Below are positions 44,768 through 54,211 of a stretch of DNA of 64,000 bases, piece after piece. Position 1 is the first letter of the stretch. The number at the start of each line of letters is the position of its first letter. This stretch comes from Bradyrhizobium sp. G127 (GTDB lineage Bacteria > Pseudomonadota > Alphaproteobacteria > Rhizobiales > Xanthobacteraceae). The notes under the pieces are model-generated. The model had not been told where the DNA came from, made no database searches, and saw only the letters and a program-made list of their open reading frames with translations. The DNA lies in assembly GCF_021502575.1 (NCBI RefSeq), contig NZ_JAKFGN010000001.1:2452326-2516325 (forward strand). The letters are read 5' to 3'. Made by a program: the position numbers and the translations under genes.

Positions 44768-45462
44768 TTTGGAACTCATGACGGCGAACGGGACGCTCGA
44801 CGGCCAGCGCAGCGCGCTTGGCCGGGGCACGTAACGGTCCACCTGATTCGGGGGTGAGGGGAAGGCCGAAACGCCGCCCGAAGCACCGTGCCGATCGCAA
44901 CGCCAGCGGAACGCGACGCGGAGATGCGCGTCGTATCGATGTTGGCATTGACGGGATTTCGATACTGATCCCGTTCGGCTTTGGAGTCTGGCGCATCAAG
45001 CGTCGGCCCGTCTAATTCAATGTGGCGGCAAAGTTGCTGCCGTATCCTGCCGCTGACGTGCCAGCGGTTGGTTGCTGGCAGTGCCAACGCGGCGCAACAG
45101 CGCGCGCTGGCTCTCGATGGTCCGCAGCCTCGCGACTACGTTCGCCGGTTATGAGGTAGCCGCTCGGGCTGGTTACCGCCGCTCCGCTTCAGCCGCGCGA
45201 TGCGCTGGCTGTGGAGGGTCGGAAGGTACACTAGAACCTCAAGGAAGTAATTTGAGGATCTGGCGCTGCACCGGGAAGCTGAACGCGACACAACCGCAAG
45301 TTTAAACCGTCAGCCCCTCCTACATACGTCGGATGTGTCTCTCTGGCAAGGGAAGCGTCACAGCGCTGCAACACAACGGGGTAATCGTTCGGGGGGCAGT
45401 AAGCGGCTGTTAACTGTGCGGTTCTATTGCGTTATGAGGGCTGTCGGGAGGCATCGGATTCG
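44768..45462. other. Divergent intergenic region rne / amidase, probable long rne leader
   Basis: About 700 bases with no believable gene; the short frames on both strands lack codon bias and family likeness. RNase E genes usually have long autoregulatory leaders, so much of the left part is probably the rne 5' leader, but I cannot point to a conserved element. No tRNA or known small-RNA motif was recognised. Confidence 0.45.
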
Positions 45463-46761
45463 TTGACGAGCCGCTTGAATCATTACGTATTGCTGGCGAT
45501 TGCATCGGTGTGCAGTGCGGCATTTGTCTGCATGGTGCCGGCTGCGGCGGTCGCGGTCGAATCCCAGCGACCACAGCTCGCGGTTGCGGCGGCCTTTCCA
45601 GTCGCCTCCGACGTGCGGGTCGCGGGCGACGATAGGCAGACGCGTTTTATTCTCGATCTCGATCGCAAGATTGACGCCCGCGCGTTCGTGCTCGGCGATC
45701 CTTATCGCGTGGTCGTGGATATTCCCCAAGTGACCTTCAATCTTCCCGCCGGTTCGGGAACGGCTGGGCGGGGATTGATCCGCGCCTTCCGCTACGGGCT
45801 TGTCATGCCGGGCGGTTCACGGGTTGTTTTCGATCTGAGCGGTCCGGCGAAGATCGAAAAGTCCTATGTGATGGAGGCTGCGAACGGGCAGCCGGCCCGG
45901 CTCGTTGTTGAACTGGCCGCGGTTGAACGCTCGGCCTTCAGGCCATCGCATCCCGGGGACGAGCCACCGCAATTGCGGCCAGCTATCGTTGCCGACGTAA
46001 GCGGAACGGCTATGGAGACGACGGGCAGCGCCAAAACCGGAAAAACCGTCGATCCGCGTCCGGTTGTCGTGATCGACCCGGGTCATGGTGGCGTGGACAA
46101 CGGGACCCAGGCCGCCACGGGCGAGAGCGAAAAGTCGCTGGTGCTGGATTTCGCCAAGGCGCTGCGGGACAGAATAGAGAAGAGCGGCAAGTTTCGCGTG
46201 GTGATGACACGTGACGATGACACTTTCGTCCCGCTCGGAGATCGAGTGAAGATCGCGCGCACCAATATGGCGGCGCTGTTCGTCTCCATTCACGCCGACG
46301 CACTGCCAAAGCGCGAAGGGGACGCACAAGGCGCCACGATCTATACGCTTTCAGAGAAGGCTTCCGACGCCGAAGCCGAAAAGCTCGCCGAGGCCGAGAA
46401 CAAGGCCGATGCCATTGCCGGCATCAACCTGACTGAGGAACCGGCAGAGGTCGCGGATATCCTGATCGATCTGACGCAGCGGGAGACGCGAACGTTTTCA
46501 AGCCGTTTCGCAAAAATGCTCGCCACCGAAATGAAGACCGTGGCGCGGATGCACAAGCATCCGCTGAAATCGGCAGGCTTCAAGGTTCTCAAAGCCCATG
46601 ACGTTCCTTCGGTCCTCGTCGAACTGGGCTATGTGTCCAACAAGGACGACCTCCAGCATCTTGTCTCGGAAAGCTGGCGGTCGCGTACAGTCGGGTCGGT
46701 CGCGCAGGCGGTGGACGCCTTCCTCGGCAAGCGCGTGGTTTCCGCCAGCCCCTCCAACTGA
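45463..46761 (+). CDS. N-acetylmuramoyl-L-alanine amidase (AmiC type, AMIN + Amidase_3)
   Basis: A TTG start at 45463 is preferred because GGGAGG lies 11 bases upstream and a signal peptide follows (LNHYVLLAIASVCSAAFVCMV ... AVA, split). The frame opens at another TTG (45427) without a ribosome site. The ~432-residue protein has an N-terminal AMIN domain (RFILDLDRKIDARAFVLGDPYRVVVDIPQ, split) that targets the septal wall. The Amidase_3 domain has zinc ligands His in VVIDPGHGGVDNG, Glu in GESEKSLVLDFA and His in SIHADALP, plus the catalytic Glu in VLVELGYVSN. It splits daughter cells by cutting peptide stems from glycan. It precedes PBP1A on the same strand. Confidence 0.93.
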   Translation: MTSRLNHYVLLAIASVCSAAFVCMVPAAAVAVESQRPQLAVAAAFPVASDVRVAGDDRQTRFILDLDRKIDARAFVLGDPYRVVVDIPQVTFNLPAGSGTAGRGLIRAFRYGLVMPGGSRVVFDLSGPAKIEKSYVMEAANGQPARLVVELAAVERSAFRPSHPGDEPPQLRPAIVADVSGTAMETTGSAKTGKTVDPRPVVVIDPGHGGVDNGTQAATGESEKSLVLDFAKALRDRIEKSGKFRVVMTRDDDTFVPLGDRVKIARTNMAALFVSIHADALPKREGDAQGATIYTLSEKASDAEAEKLAEAENKADAIAGINLTEEPAEVADILIDLTQRETRTFSSRFAKMLATEMKTVARMHKHPLKSAGFKVLKAHDVPSVLVELGYVSNKDDLQHLVSESWRSRTVGSVAQAVDAFLGKRVVSASPSN

Positions 46762-46950
46762 TCCTCTACGCTTGAATTCGCAGGGTAATTGCCGCCAAAG
46801 CCCTAGTTTGGCCACAGCCGCGGCCCTATAGAAATTCGGCTTGGGACCGGATCAGAATCGATCCATTCGCCAGTAGCGAATGGTATAGTTTGGTTTGGGT
46901 ACCCGGTGTGCGCCTCGGATCGCCCCAGACGCTTAGGACGGATACTGACG

Positions 46951-49443
46951 ATGCGCTTGCTGTTGCGGTTTATGGGCTTTTTGTTTGCGGCAGGAACGAT
47001 CGTGTTCCTCGTCGGCGTTGCCGCCGTGGCAGGCCTGATCTGGCATTTTTCGAAAGATTTGCCGGACTATTCGCAATTGCAGGACTACGAACCGCCCGTG
47101 ATGACCCGGGTCCATGCGGCGGACGGCGCACTGCTCGGAGAATACTCGAAGGAACGCCGGCTCTATCTTCCAATCCAGGCGATCCCGAAGCCCGTCATCA
47201 ACGCGTTCCTCGCGGCGGAAGACAAGAACTTCTATGAACACGGCGGCATCGACTTTACGGGCATGGCGCGCGCCGCCGTTCTGTACGCGCAGAACTACGG
47301 TTCCAATCGTCGTCCGCAGGGCGCATCCACCATCACCCAGCAGGTCGCAAAGAACTTCCTTCTGACAAACGAAGTGTCCTTCAACCGCAAGATCAAGGAA
47401 GCTCTGCTGGCGATGCGCATTGAGCGCACCTACACCAAGGACAAGATCCTCGAGCTGTATCTCAACGAAATCTATCTCGGCCTCGGCGCATACGGCATTG
47501 CGGCGGCTTCGCTGGTTTATTTCGACAAGTCGGTGAACGAACTCACCATTGCTGAAGCATCCTATCTGGCGGCATTGCCGAAGGCGCCTGCGGCGCTGCA
47601 TCCGGTTCGCAACCGTGATCGCGCTATCGAGCGCCGCAACTACGTGATCGATCGGTTGCTGGAGAACGGCTGGATCAAGCCCGCGGATGCCGTTGCCGCG
47701 CGTAAAGAGCCGATGATCGTCACGAGCCGCACCAATGCGGCGCACATTTTCGCCGGCGAATATTTCGCCGAAGAAGTTCGCCGCGATATCTTCGAGCGGT
47801 ATGGTGAGAAGAAACTCTACGAAGGTGGCCTTTCGGTCCGCACCACACTCGACCCCAAACTTCAAGTAATGGCCCGCAAGTCGATGGTGGCCGGCCTCGT
47901 CAATTTTGACGAGGCGCAGGGCTGGCGCGGCGCGCAGAACAAGATCGACATCACCGGCGACTGGGGCGTGAAACTCGCTGAAGTGAAGTCGCTTTCGGAT
48001 ATTTCCCCGTGGCGCATGGCGGTGGTTCTGGAGACCAGCGATCAGTCGGCGCGGATCGGTTTTCAGCCGGGCCGCGAGCTTGGCGGCGCGGTCCTCAAGA
48101 CGCGCGATACCGGTCTGATCTCGCTCGATGGAGTACGATGGGCGAAGGCTGCGTCCGGTCCGACGCGCTTCAAGACTCCGACCGCTGTGACACAGGTGCT
48201 TGCGCCGGGTGACGTGATCTATGTCGATCCGCTGCTCAACAAGGACGGCAGCAAGGTCGATGGGCAATACCGGCTGCGGCAGGTTCCGGAAGTCTCTGGC
48301 GCAATGGTTGCGATGGATCCGTGGACCGGCCGCGTTGTGGCGATGGTCGGCGGCTTCTCCTTCGACCAGAGCCAGTTCAACCGCGCGACGCAGGCTTATA
48401 GGCAGCCCGGCTCGTCGTTCAAGCCGATCGTCTATTCGACCGCGATGGATAACGGTTACACGCCATCAACCGTCGTCGTTGACGCACCGATTGAAATCGA
48501 CCAGGGGCAGGGCGCGGGCGTTTGGCGTCCGGAAAACTACTCAACCGGTAAATATTACGGTCCGACCACGCTGCGAAACGCGCTCATCCGTTCGCTGAAC
48601 ACGGTCACCGTCCGCCTCGCGCAGGACGTCGGCATGCCGCTGATCGGCGAATACGCCAAGCGCTTCGGCGTCTATGACGATCTGCCGAACTATCTTTCGT
48701 ATGCACTCGGCGCCGGCGAAACCACCGTGATGCGCATGGTCACGGCCTATTCGATGTTCGCCAATGGCGGCAAGCGCGTGAAGCCGACGCTGATCGACCG
48801 TATTCAGGATCGCTACGGCCACACTATTTTCAAACATGATCAGCGCGAGTGCCGCGGTTGTGACGCCGGCGACGGATGGAAGAACCAGCCGGAGCCGACG
48901 CTTGTCGATCGCCGCGAGCAGGTTCTGGATTCCATGACGGCGTATCAGATCACGTCGATGATGGAAGGCGTGGTGCAAAGCGGTACCGCAACAGTGTTGC
49001 GCGAAGTGGGCAAGCCGATCGCCGGTAAAACCGGCACCACCAACGACGAGAAAGACGCCTGGTTCATCGGTTTCTCGCCGGATCTGGTGGTCGGCGTCTA
49101 CATCGGTTTCGACAAGCCGCGAAACCTCGGCAAGGGCGGCACCGGCGGCCATCTGGCGGCACCGGTCGTCCGGGACTTCATGAAGCTGGCGCTGGTGGAC
49201 AAACCCGCAGTGCCGTTCCGCGTTCCGGCGGGTATCAAGCTGATCCGCGTCGATGCCAAGTCCGGTATGCGCGCCGGTCCAGGTGACGGTGGCCGCACCA
49301 TCCTCGAGGCCTTCAAGCCCGGCACCGCGCCGCCGGACAACTACTCAGTCATCGGCGTCGCCGATGCCGAAGGGCGTTCGCTCAGCGTCTCGCCCGATGC
49401 GGACCGCGCCATCTTCCGGCCGGGAACGGGCGGTTTGTATTAG
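46951..49443 (+). CDS. mrcA: Penicillin-binding protein 1A (bifunctional)
   Basis: ATG 46951 (MRLLLRFMGFLFAAG) gives 830 residues. There is an N-terminal membrane anchor (~4-32) and a GT51 glycosyltransferase domain with catalytic Glu90 in LAAEDKNFYEHGGIDF and the STITQQVAKNFLL motif. The transpeptidase domain has the active Ser in QPGSSFKPIVYS, the SLN motif in RSLNTVTV and KTG in GKTGTTNDEKDAWF. An OB-like region sits between them. It polymerises and cross-links peptidoglycan. It lies 189 bases after the amidase gene; the pairing amidase-PBP1A-prfB is typical of rhizobial genomes. Confidence 0.97.
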   Translation: MRLLLRFMGFLFAAGTIVFLVGVAAVAGLIWHFSKDLPDYSQLQDYEPPVMTRVHAADGALLGEYSKERRLYLPIQAIPKPVINAFLAAEDKNFYEHGGIDFTGMARAAVLYAQNYGSNRRPQGASTITQQVAKNFLLTNEVSFNRKIKEALLAMRIERTYTKDKILELYLNEIYLGLGAYGIAAASLVYFDKSVNELTIAEASYLAALPKAPAALHPVRNRDRAIERRNYVIDRLLENGWIKPADAVAARKEPMIVTSRTNAAHIFAGEYFAEEVRRDIFERYGEKKLYEGGLSVRTTLDPKLQVMARKSMVAGLVNFDEAQGWRGAQNKIDITGDWGVKLAEVKSLSDISPWRMAVVLETSDQSARIGFQPGRELGGAVLKTRDTGLISLDGVRWAKAASGPTRFKTPTAVTQVLAPGDVIYVDPLLNKDGSKVDGQYRLRQVPEVSGAMVAMDPWTGRVVAMVGGFSFDQSQFNRATQAYRQPGSSFKPIVYSTAMDNGYTPSTVVVDAPIEIDQGQGAGVWRPENYSTGKYYGPTTLRNALIRSLNTVTVRLAQDVGMPLIGEYAKRFGVYDDLPNYLSYALGAGETTVMRMVTAYSMFANGGKRVKPTLIDRIQDRYGHTIFKHDQRECRGCDAGDGWKNQPEPTLVDRREQVLDSMTAYQITSMMEGVVQSGTATVLREVGKPIAGKTGTTNDEKDAWFIGFSPDLVVGVYIGFDKPRNLGKGGTGGHLAAPVVRDFMKLALVDKPAVPFRVPAGIKLIRVDAKSGMRAGPGDGGRTILEAFKPGTAPPDNYSVIGVADAEGRSLSVSPDADRAIFRPGTGGLY

Positions 49444-49448
49444 CGCAA

Positions 49449-49473
49449 CGCAAAAGTGGGCACCGGTTTTGCG
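49449..49473. repeat. Short palindromic repeat CGCAAAA...TTTTGCG
   Basis: CGCAAAA-gtgggcaccgg-TTTTGCG, six bases after the PBP1A stop. This small palindrome is a familiar dispersed repeat in Rhizobiales and may act as a weak terminator here. Confidence 0.6.
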
Positions 49474-49572
49474 ATCAGAATACGCGAACCTATAAAGTTG
49501 CACTGGCCGCCGTCAGCCGTTACATCCCTCACACCATTTGAATCGCGGTTTTTACCGCAAGCTGGAATTGTC

Positions 49573-50704
49573 ATGCGTCCTGAAATCGAACGCCTTGTCG
49601 AAGAGATCAAGCAGTCTGCCGGGCTGCTGAGGAGGCATCTTTGACGTCGATGCTGCCACGGCGCGTCTCGCCGAACTGAACGCCCTCGCTGAAGACCCCA
49701 ATCTCTGGAACGATCCGCAGAAAGCCCAGAAGCTGATGCAGGAGCGGACCTCGCTCGAGTCGCAGCTTACCGGCCTCGGCAAGATCGAACGCGAGCTCGA
49801 AGACCAGGTCGGCATGATCGAACTTGGCGAGTCCGAGAAGGACGAGGGTGTTGTCGCCGAGGCAGAGAATGCCCTCAAGGCGCTGAAAAAGGACGTCGCG
49901 CGGCAGGAACTGGAAGCCTTGCTCTCCGGCGAGGCGGACAAGTTCAATACCTACCTTGAAGTCCATGCCGGTGCGGGTGGCACCGAAAGCCAGGACTGGG
50001 CGTCGATGCTATTGCGCATGTATACGCGCTGGGCGGAGAAGCACGGCTTCAAGGTCGAATATCTCGAAGAGACCGAAGGCGAAGAAGCCGGCATCAAGTC
50101 GGCGACTGTTCAGATCAGCGGGCATAATGCCTATGGCTGGCTGAAGACCGAGGCTGGCGTGCATCGGCTGGTGCGCATCTCACCGTTCGATTCCAACGCG
50201 CGGCGGCACACGTCGTTTTCGAGCGTGGCGATCTTTCCGGTGGTCGATGACAGCATCAAGATCGATATCAAGGAATCCGACGTGCGCACCGATACGATGC
50301 GTTCCGGCGGCGCGGGCGGCCAGCACGTCAACAAGACCGAGTCGGCGGTGCGTCTCACCCATATTCCGACTGGCGTTGCCGTGGTCTGTCAGGCGGGGCG
50401 GTCGCAGCACAAGAACAGAGCGCAGGCGTGGGACATGCTGCGTGCACGTCTCTATGAGATCGAGTTGAAAAAGCGCGAGGAGAAGGCGGCCGCCGATCAG
50501 GCCGCCAAGACCGACATCGGCTGGGGCCATCAGATCAGGTCGTATGTGCTGCAGCCGTATCAGATGGTGAAGGATCTGCGCACCGGCGTGCAGACATCCG
50601 ACACATCGGGCGTGCTCGACGGCGATCTGGATGAATTCATGGCCGCGACTTTGGCGCAAAAAGCATTCGGCATCTCGCCAGGCGCTGTCGAGGACGTTGA
50701 CTAG
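49573..50704 (+). CDS. prfB: Peptide chain release factor 2, expressed by programmed +1 frameshift
   Basis: The gene is join(49573..49641, 49643..50704). The first frame encodes 23 residues ([20 protein letters not shown]...) and meets TGA at 49642. Reading resumes in the +1 frame as GAC GTC GAT, giving a 376-residue RF2. The SPF stop-recognition motif ([16 protein letters not shown]) and the GGQ catalytic motif ([16 protein letters not shown]) are intact. RF2 releases chains at UGA and UAA. The in-frame UGA makes synthesis fall when RF2 is abundant. It follows PBP1A. Confidence 0.97.
49630..49645 (+). promoter_or_regulatory. prfB programmed frameshift site (AGGAGG-CAT-CTT-TGA-C)
   Basis: A Shine-Dalgarno-like AGGAGG lies three bases before the slippery CTT followed by the UGA stop and C, the canonical RF2 autoregulation layout. 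The frame is open on both sides exactly as needed for a +1 shift. Confidence 0.95.
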
Positions 50705-50789
50705 CGCCTTCGCAAACGCTCCGGACGCACATCCGGGTTGCCGGTAAGCGGGTGGTTTCGCGTCGCCTCCCCGCGTATGCCTGTGCGTC

Positions 50790-51728
50790 ATGACACAAGT
50801 GCGGACTGAAACCTCTCAGATTGAATTGCAGATCGATGCGCGCGACTGGGCGCGGCTGGTCTTTCTGTCGATGCTTTGGGGCGGCACGTTCTTTTTCACT
50901 GGCGTGGCGCTCAAGGAGCTGCCGCCGCTGACGCTGATCTTCCTGCGAGTCACGATCGCGTCGCTGATTCTGCTGCCGCTGCTCTGGAGCAACGGCATCA
51001 GGTTTCCCAAGGGTATTGCAGGCTGGCAGCCTTATGCGGTGATGGCGCTTATCAACAACGTAATCCCGTTTTCACTACTCGTGATGGCGCAGACCTATCT
51101 GCCGAGCGGGACGACGTCCGTTTTAAACGCAACCACGCCGGTATTCACCGTGCTGGTTGCGGCGGCGTTCGGTGCGGAGAAACTGATCTTTCGCCGCGTC
51201 GCAGGTGTGGTGCTCGGTCTGCTCGGCGTCGCCGTCCTGAAAGGCTACGACGTCGACATCACATCGCGGCAGAGCATCGGTATCGCGCTGTGTCTTGGCG
51301 CGACCCTTTGTTTCGGATTTTCGGCCTTGTGGGCCACACGAAAACTGGCTGGTCGTGCGCCGATCGGGACGGCGGCGTTTCAGTTGATCTCTGCGAGCGT
51401 GATGATGTGCGTTCTGGCGAGCGTCATCGACCGTCCGTGGCAACTCCAGATGCCGGGCCTTATGACATGGCTGGCAATTCTTGGACTGGCGTCGCTCTCG
51501 ACGGCGCTCGCCTTCATCATTTTCTTTCAGATCGTGGTTCGTTCCGGGGCGAGCAACGTCATGCTGGTGACGCTGCTGGTCCCTGTCAGCGCAATCCTTC
51601 TCGGATACTTCTTCCTCGACGAGAGAATCGAAGTTCGCGAAATCGTCGGCGCGCTGATCATCGGGAGCGCGCTGTTGGTGATGGATGGACGTGTGTTTCG
51701 TTTGCTCCGCCGCTCCGGGGTGGCCTGA
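50790..51728 (+). CDS. DMT-superfamily (EamA) membrane transporter
   Basis: This 312-residue protein has a short polar start (MTQVRTETSQIELQIDARDW) and ten hydrophobic helices in two EamA repeats (LVFLSMLWGGTFFFTGVALKELPP at the first; SIGIALCLGATLCFGFSALWA at the second). It is an inner-membrane metabolite or drug exporter of unknown substrate. It lies 86 bases after prfB on the same strand and is convergent with the M23 peptidase. Confidence 0.92.
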   Translation: MTQVRTETSQIELQIDARDWARLVFLSMLWGGTFFFTGVALKELPPLTLIFLRVTIASLILLPLLWSNGIRFPKGIAGWQPYAVMALINNVIPFSLLVMAQTYLPSGTTSVLNATTPVFTVLVAAAFGAEKLIFRRVAGVVLGLLGVAVLKGYDVDITSRQSIGIALCLGATLCFGFSALWATRKLAGRAPIGTAAFQLISASVMMCVLASVIDRPWQLQMPGLMTWLAILGLASLSTALAFIIFFQIVVRSGASNVMLVTLLVPVSAILLGYFFLDERIEVREIVGALIIGSALLVMDGRVFRLLRRSGVA

Positions 51729-51744
51729 GCCGAGCCGCGACAAC

Positions 51745-53100
51745 CTAGCCCTGGGTCAACCGGACGCCGGCGCGCAGGAATTTCTGCGGATCGACGGCAT
51801 CGCCGTCGATCCGGGTTTCGTAGTGCAGGTGAGGGCCTGTTGAACGCCCGGTAGACCCCACGGCGCCGATCACCTGACCGATCTTGATCTGTTCGCCGAC
51901 CTTGACGCCAATCTCGGACAGATGACCGTAGCGGGTCGACAGCCCGTTGCCGTGATCGATTTCCACCATGCGGCCGTAGCCGCCCGCCCATCCGGCATTG
52001 ACCACCTTGCCATTCGCTGTCGCGCGGACCGGATCGCCCGTCGCGGCGCGGAAATCCAGCCCGGTGTGCATCGCTGGACGGCCAAGGAAGGGATCGCTGC
52101 GAACACCGAAACCCGATGAGAACTCGACGTTGCCGATCACCGGCTTGCGGTATGGCACCAGCGACAGGGTGCGGGTCAGCTTGTCCACCTGCGCGCGGGT
52201 GAGGTTGATCCGGTAAAGCTGCCGCTCGAATGCGCCCGCATCCGACGAAGGCTTGATGACCGGCACAAACGGCCCGCCTATGCCACCCTTGGGAGCGGCC
52301 GCTTCAAGCTGCGCCAAGTCGAGGCCGAGATCGGTGATGACGCCGCGCATCCGGCGCATCCGCGACTCGTAACTCTCTTCCACCGAACTGAGCGTCGCGA
52401 TCTGGCGGCCTTCCACCTTGTCGAGCGCAGTCTGCAAGTTCACCAGAGCATTGTCGACGCCCTGGGACTGGGCAAAGTCGGTACGCTGTTTGACGGACGC
52501 GGGCGCGCGCGACTCGAGCCGCGCTTCGCGATCCGGGGGGGTGACGAAGATCACGGTATCGTTGATCGGCGACGGCTTGGGAATTCCGGTCGAGCCTGCT
52601 TCGCTCGCGAGCGGCGCGCGCGAAGCGGGTTTGATAGAGCCCGTGACCGCAGTGTCCGGCATTGCATTGAGCGCCGCAGCGCGTTGTTCGAGCAGCGCCT
52701 GCCGCCGCATGATCTGGTTGAGCTTCTGGTCGTATTGCTCCTGATCGAGCAACTGGCGGCTGGTGGTGCGATCGACGCGGGCCCGCAACTCGGCGATGCG
52801 ATCCTCGTAGGCGTATTGCATCTCTGCCTGACGGGCGATGAGCCGGGTCAGGACATCGTCGCGAAAGGCAAAGTAGGTTGCCGTCGCCGCGGACCATCCG
52901 CCCATGACGATGATGGATCCTGCCACGATCCAGAACACCACGGGCCCGAAGCGTACCGCCTTGCCGTGGTGGACCAGAGTGTAGCCGTTGCGGTCGGGGC
53001 GATGATGCCCGTGTGCCTGCTTCCGCTGCTGCACCTTCCCGTGTTGAGGGGTACCATGGTGGTGAGTATGTTCGGAATAGTGGCCGGAACGGTGTGACAT
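51745..53100 (-). CDS. Membrane-anchored M23 (LytM) metallopeptidase with coiled coil
   Basis: ATG 53100, five bases after AGGAG, gives 451 residues; GTG 53106 is a weaker choice. A cytosolic His-rich start (MSHRSGHYSEHTHHHG) precedes one membrane helix (VVFWIVAGSIIVMGGWSAATATY). A long coiled coil (~85-145) and a second one near 235-270 follow. The C-terminal LytM domain has zinc ligands in MHTGLDFRAATGD and in PHLHYETRIDGD. All ligands are kept, so it may be an active murein endopeptidase rather than an EnvC-like activator. Confidence 0.9.
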   Translation of the reverse strand: MSHRSGHYSEHTHHHGTPQHGKVQQRKQAHGHHRPDRNGYTLVHHGKAVRFGPVVFWIVAGSIIVMGGWSAATATYFAFRDDVLTRLIARQAEMQYAYEDRIAELRARVDRTTSRQLLDQEQYDQKLNQIMRRQALLEQRAAALNAMPDTAVTGSIKPASRAPLASEAGSTGIPKPSPINDTVIFVTPPDREARLESRAPASVKQRTDFAQSQGVDNALVNLQTALDKVEGRQIATLSSVEESYESRMRRMRGVITDLGLDLAQLEAAAPKGGIGGPFVPVIKPSSDAGAFERQLYRINLTRAQVDKLTRTLSLVPYRKPVIGNVEFSSGFGVRSDPFLGRPAMHTGLDFRAATGDPVRATANGKVVNAGWAGGYGRMVEIDHGNGLSTRYGHLSEIGVKVGEQIKIGQVIGAVGSTGRSTGPHLHYETRIDGDAVDPQKFLRAGVRLTQG

Positions 53101-53199
53101 CAGCACTCCTGCGCCGCCCGGAACATGCTCCGGACGACTGAATTACAGAGCGCGATTTGAACCGTTCATGGTTAATTTTCGGGAAACGGCGGCGCGTTT

Positions 53200-53934
53200 C
53201 TATGCGGCGCGCGCCGCGGCCAGGACCTCCTCGGCATGCCCATCGACTTTCACATTGCGCCAGATTCGCACGATCTTGCCGTTGCCGTTGATCAAAACCG
53301 TTGTGCGAGAAATCCCCATGAACGTCTTGCCGTACATTGATTTTTCGCCCCAAACTCCATAGGCTTTCAGCATCCCGAGAGGCTCATCGGAAACCAGCGG
53401 AACGGTCAGGTCGTGCTTGTCTCGAAAGGATTCCTGCGCGGTTACGGGATCGGCCGATATGCCAAGGACCCCGGTCCGGGCCGAGGCGAAGGCGTCTGCC
53501 AGGCGGCTGAACGCTATCGCCTCTAGCGTGCATCCCGGGGTATTGGCGCGGGGATAGAAAAAGATCACGAGCTTCCGTCCGGCGTACTCCGCCAGTGACA
53601 CGAGTCGTCCGCCATCGCGCGGAAGCGAAAATGCCGGTGCCACATCACCCTCGTTCAGCGTCGCGGCCAAGGCGGAGCGACTGGGGGCGGGCTTCTTCTG
53701 TGGCTTGGTTGCGGTAGATTTCCTCGCTGATGCAGCCTTGCTCCCCGAACGCTTCGCGATTTTTGCAGGCGTCTTTTTTGCCGTTGTGCCCTGCTTATTT
53801 GAGGCGGTACCGGCGGTTTTTCCTGCCGCGGATGCACGGGGCTTTTTCGTCGCACTGCGTTTGGCCGTCTTGGCTTTCGCGCTACCCGTTTTTGAGGCCG
53901 ATCTGGACGATTTCTCACGGGTTTTCTTGGACAT
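53200..53934 (-). CDS. Bcp/PrxQ-type peroxiredoxin with histone-like basic N-terminus
   Basis: ATG 53934 (MSKKTREKSSRSASK) gives 244 residues. The first ~88 are almost entirely Lys, Ala, Ser, Thr and Pro with TKKP/AKKT-type steps, resembling the tails of H1-like or HU-like DNA-binding proteins. The rest is a BCP peroxiredoxin with the peroxidatic Cys135 in NTPGCTLEAIAF. The usual resolving Cys five residues later is missing, and Cys135 is the only Cys in the protein, so it should work as a 1-Cys enzyme needing an outside thiol. The tail may bring the peroxidase to DNA. The longer frame upstream has no family likeness. Confidence 0.9.
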   Translation of the reverse strand: MSKKTREKSSRSASKTGSAKAKTAKRSATKKPRASAAGKTAGTASNKQGTTAKKTPAKIAKRSGSKAASARKSTATKPQKKPAPSRSALAATLNEGDVAPAFSLPRDGGRLVSLAEYAGRKLVIFFYPRANTPGCTLEAIAFSRLADAFASARTGVLGISADPVTAQESFRDKHDLTVPLVSDEPLGMLKAYGVWGEKSMYGKTFMGISRTTVLINGNGKIVRIWRNVKVDGHAEEVLAAARAA

Positions 53935-54211
53935 ACGCCTTCCTTTCGTCGCTTTCAGCAGGATATTTTGAAGTTTGTGGGGTTCGCAGCGGGTTGCCAG
54001 AACGGCGGCCTCCGGCTGGGCAATTCGGACGTCCCCGAGGTATGGTGATAGCCAATCTATTGAATCTGCGACTCTCTCCGGCCAGCGGTCGAACAACGAA
54101 CGATACAATAAACTAAGACTGGACCTTTAGTCTGGCCGCATCGCCTCCGGCGGCGCGAATCTTTCATTCGACGCCCGGCGGCGGCCAGGCTGACATCAGT
54201 ACCGAGAGGCA

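Noticed and set aside
44768..45462. A small RNA or hidden gene in the rne/amidase gap
   Set aside because: No tRNA fold, terminator-ended unit or biased codon frame could be identified; left as intergenic/leader.
46933..48267. 444-codon minus-strand frame opposite PBP1A
   Set aside because: All GT51 and transpeptidase motifs are on the plus strand; the antisense frame is Arg/His-rich noise.
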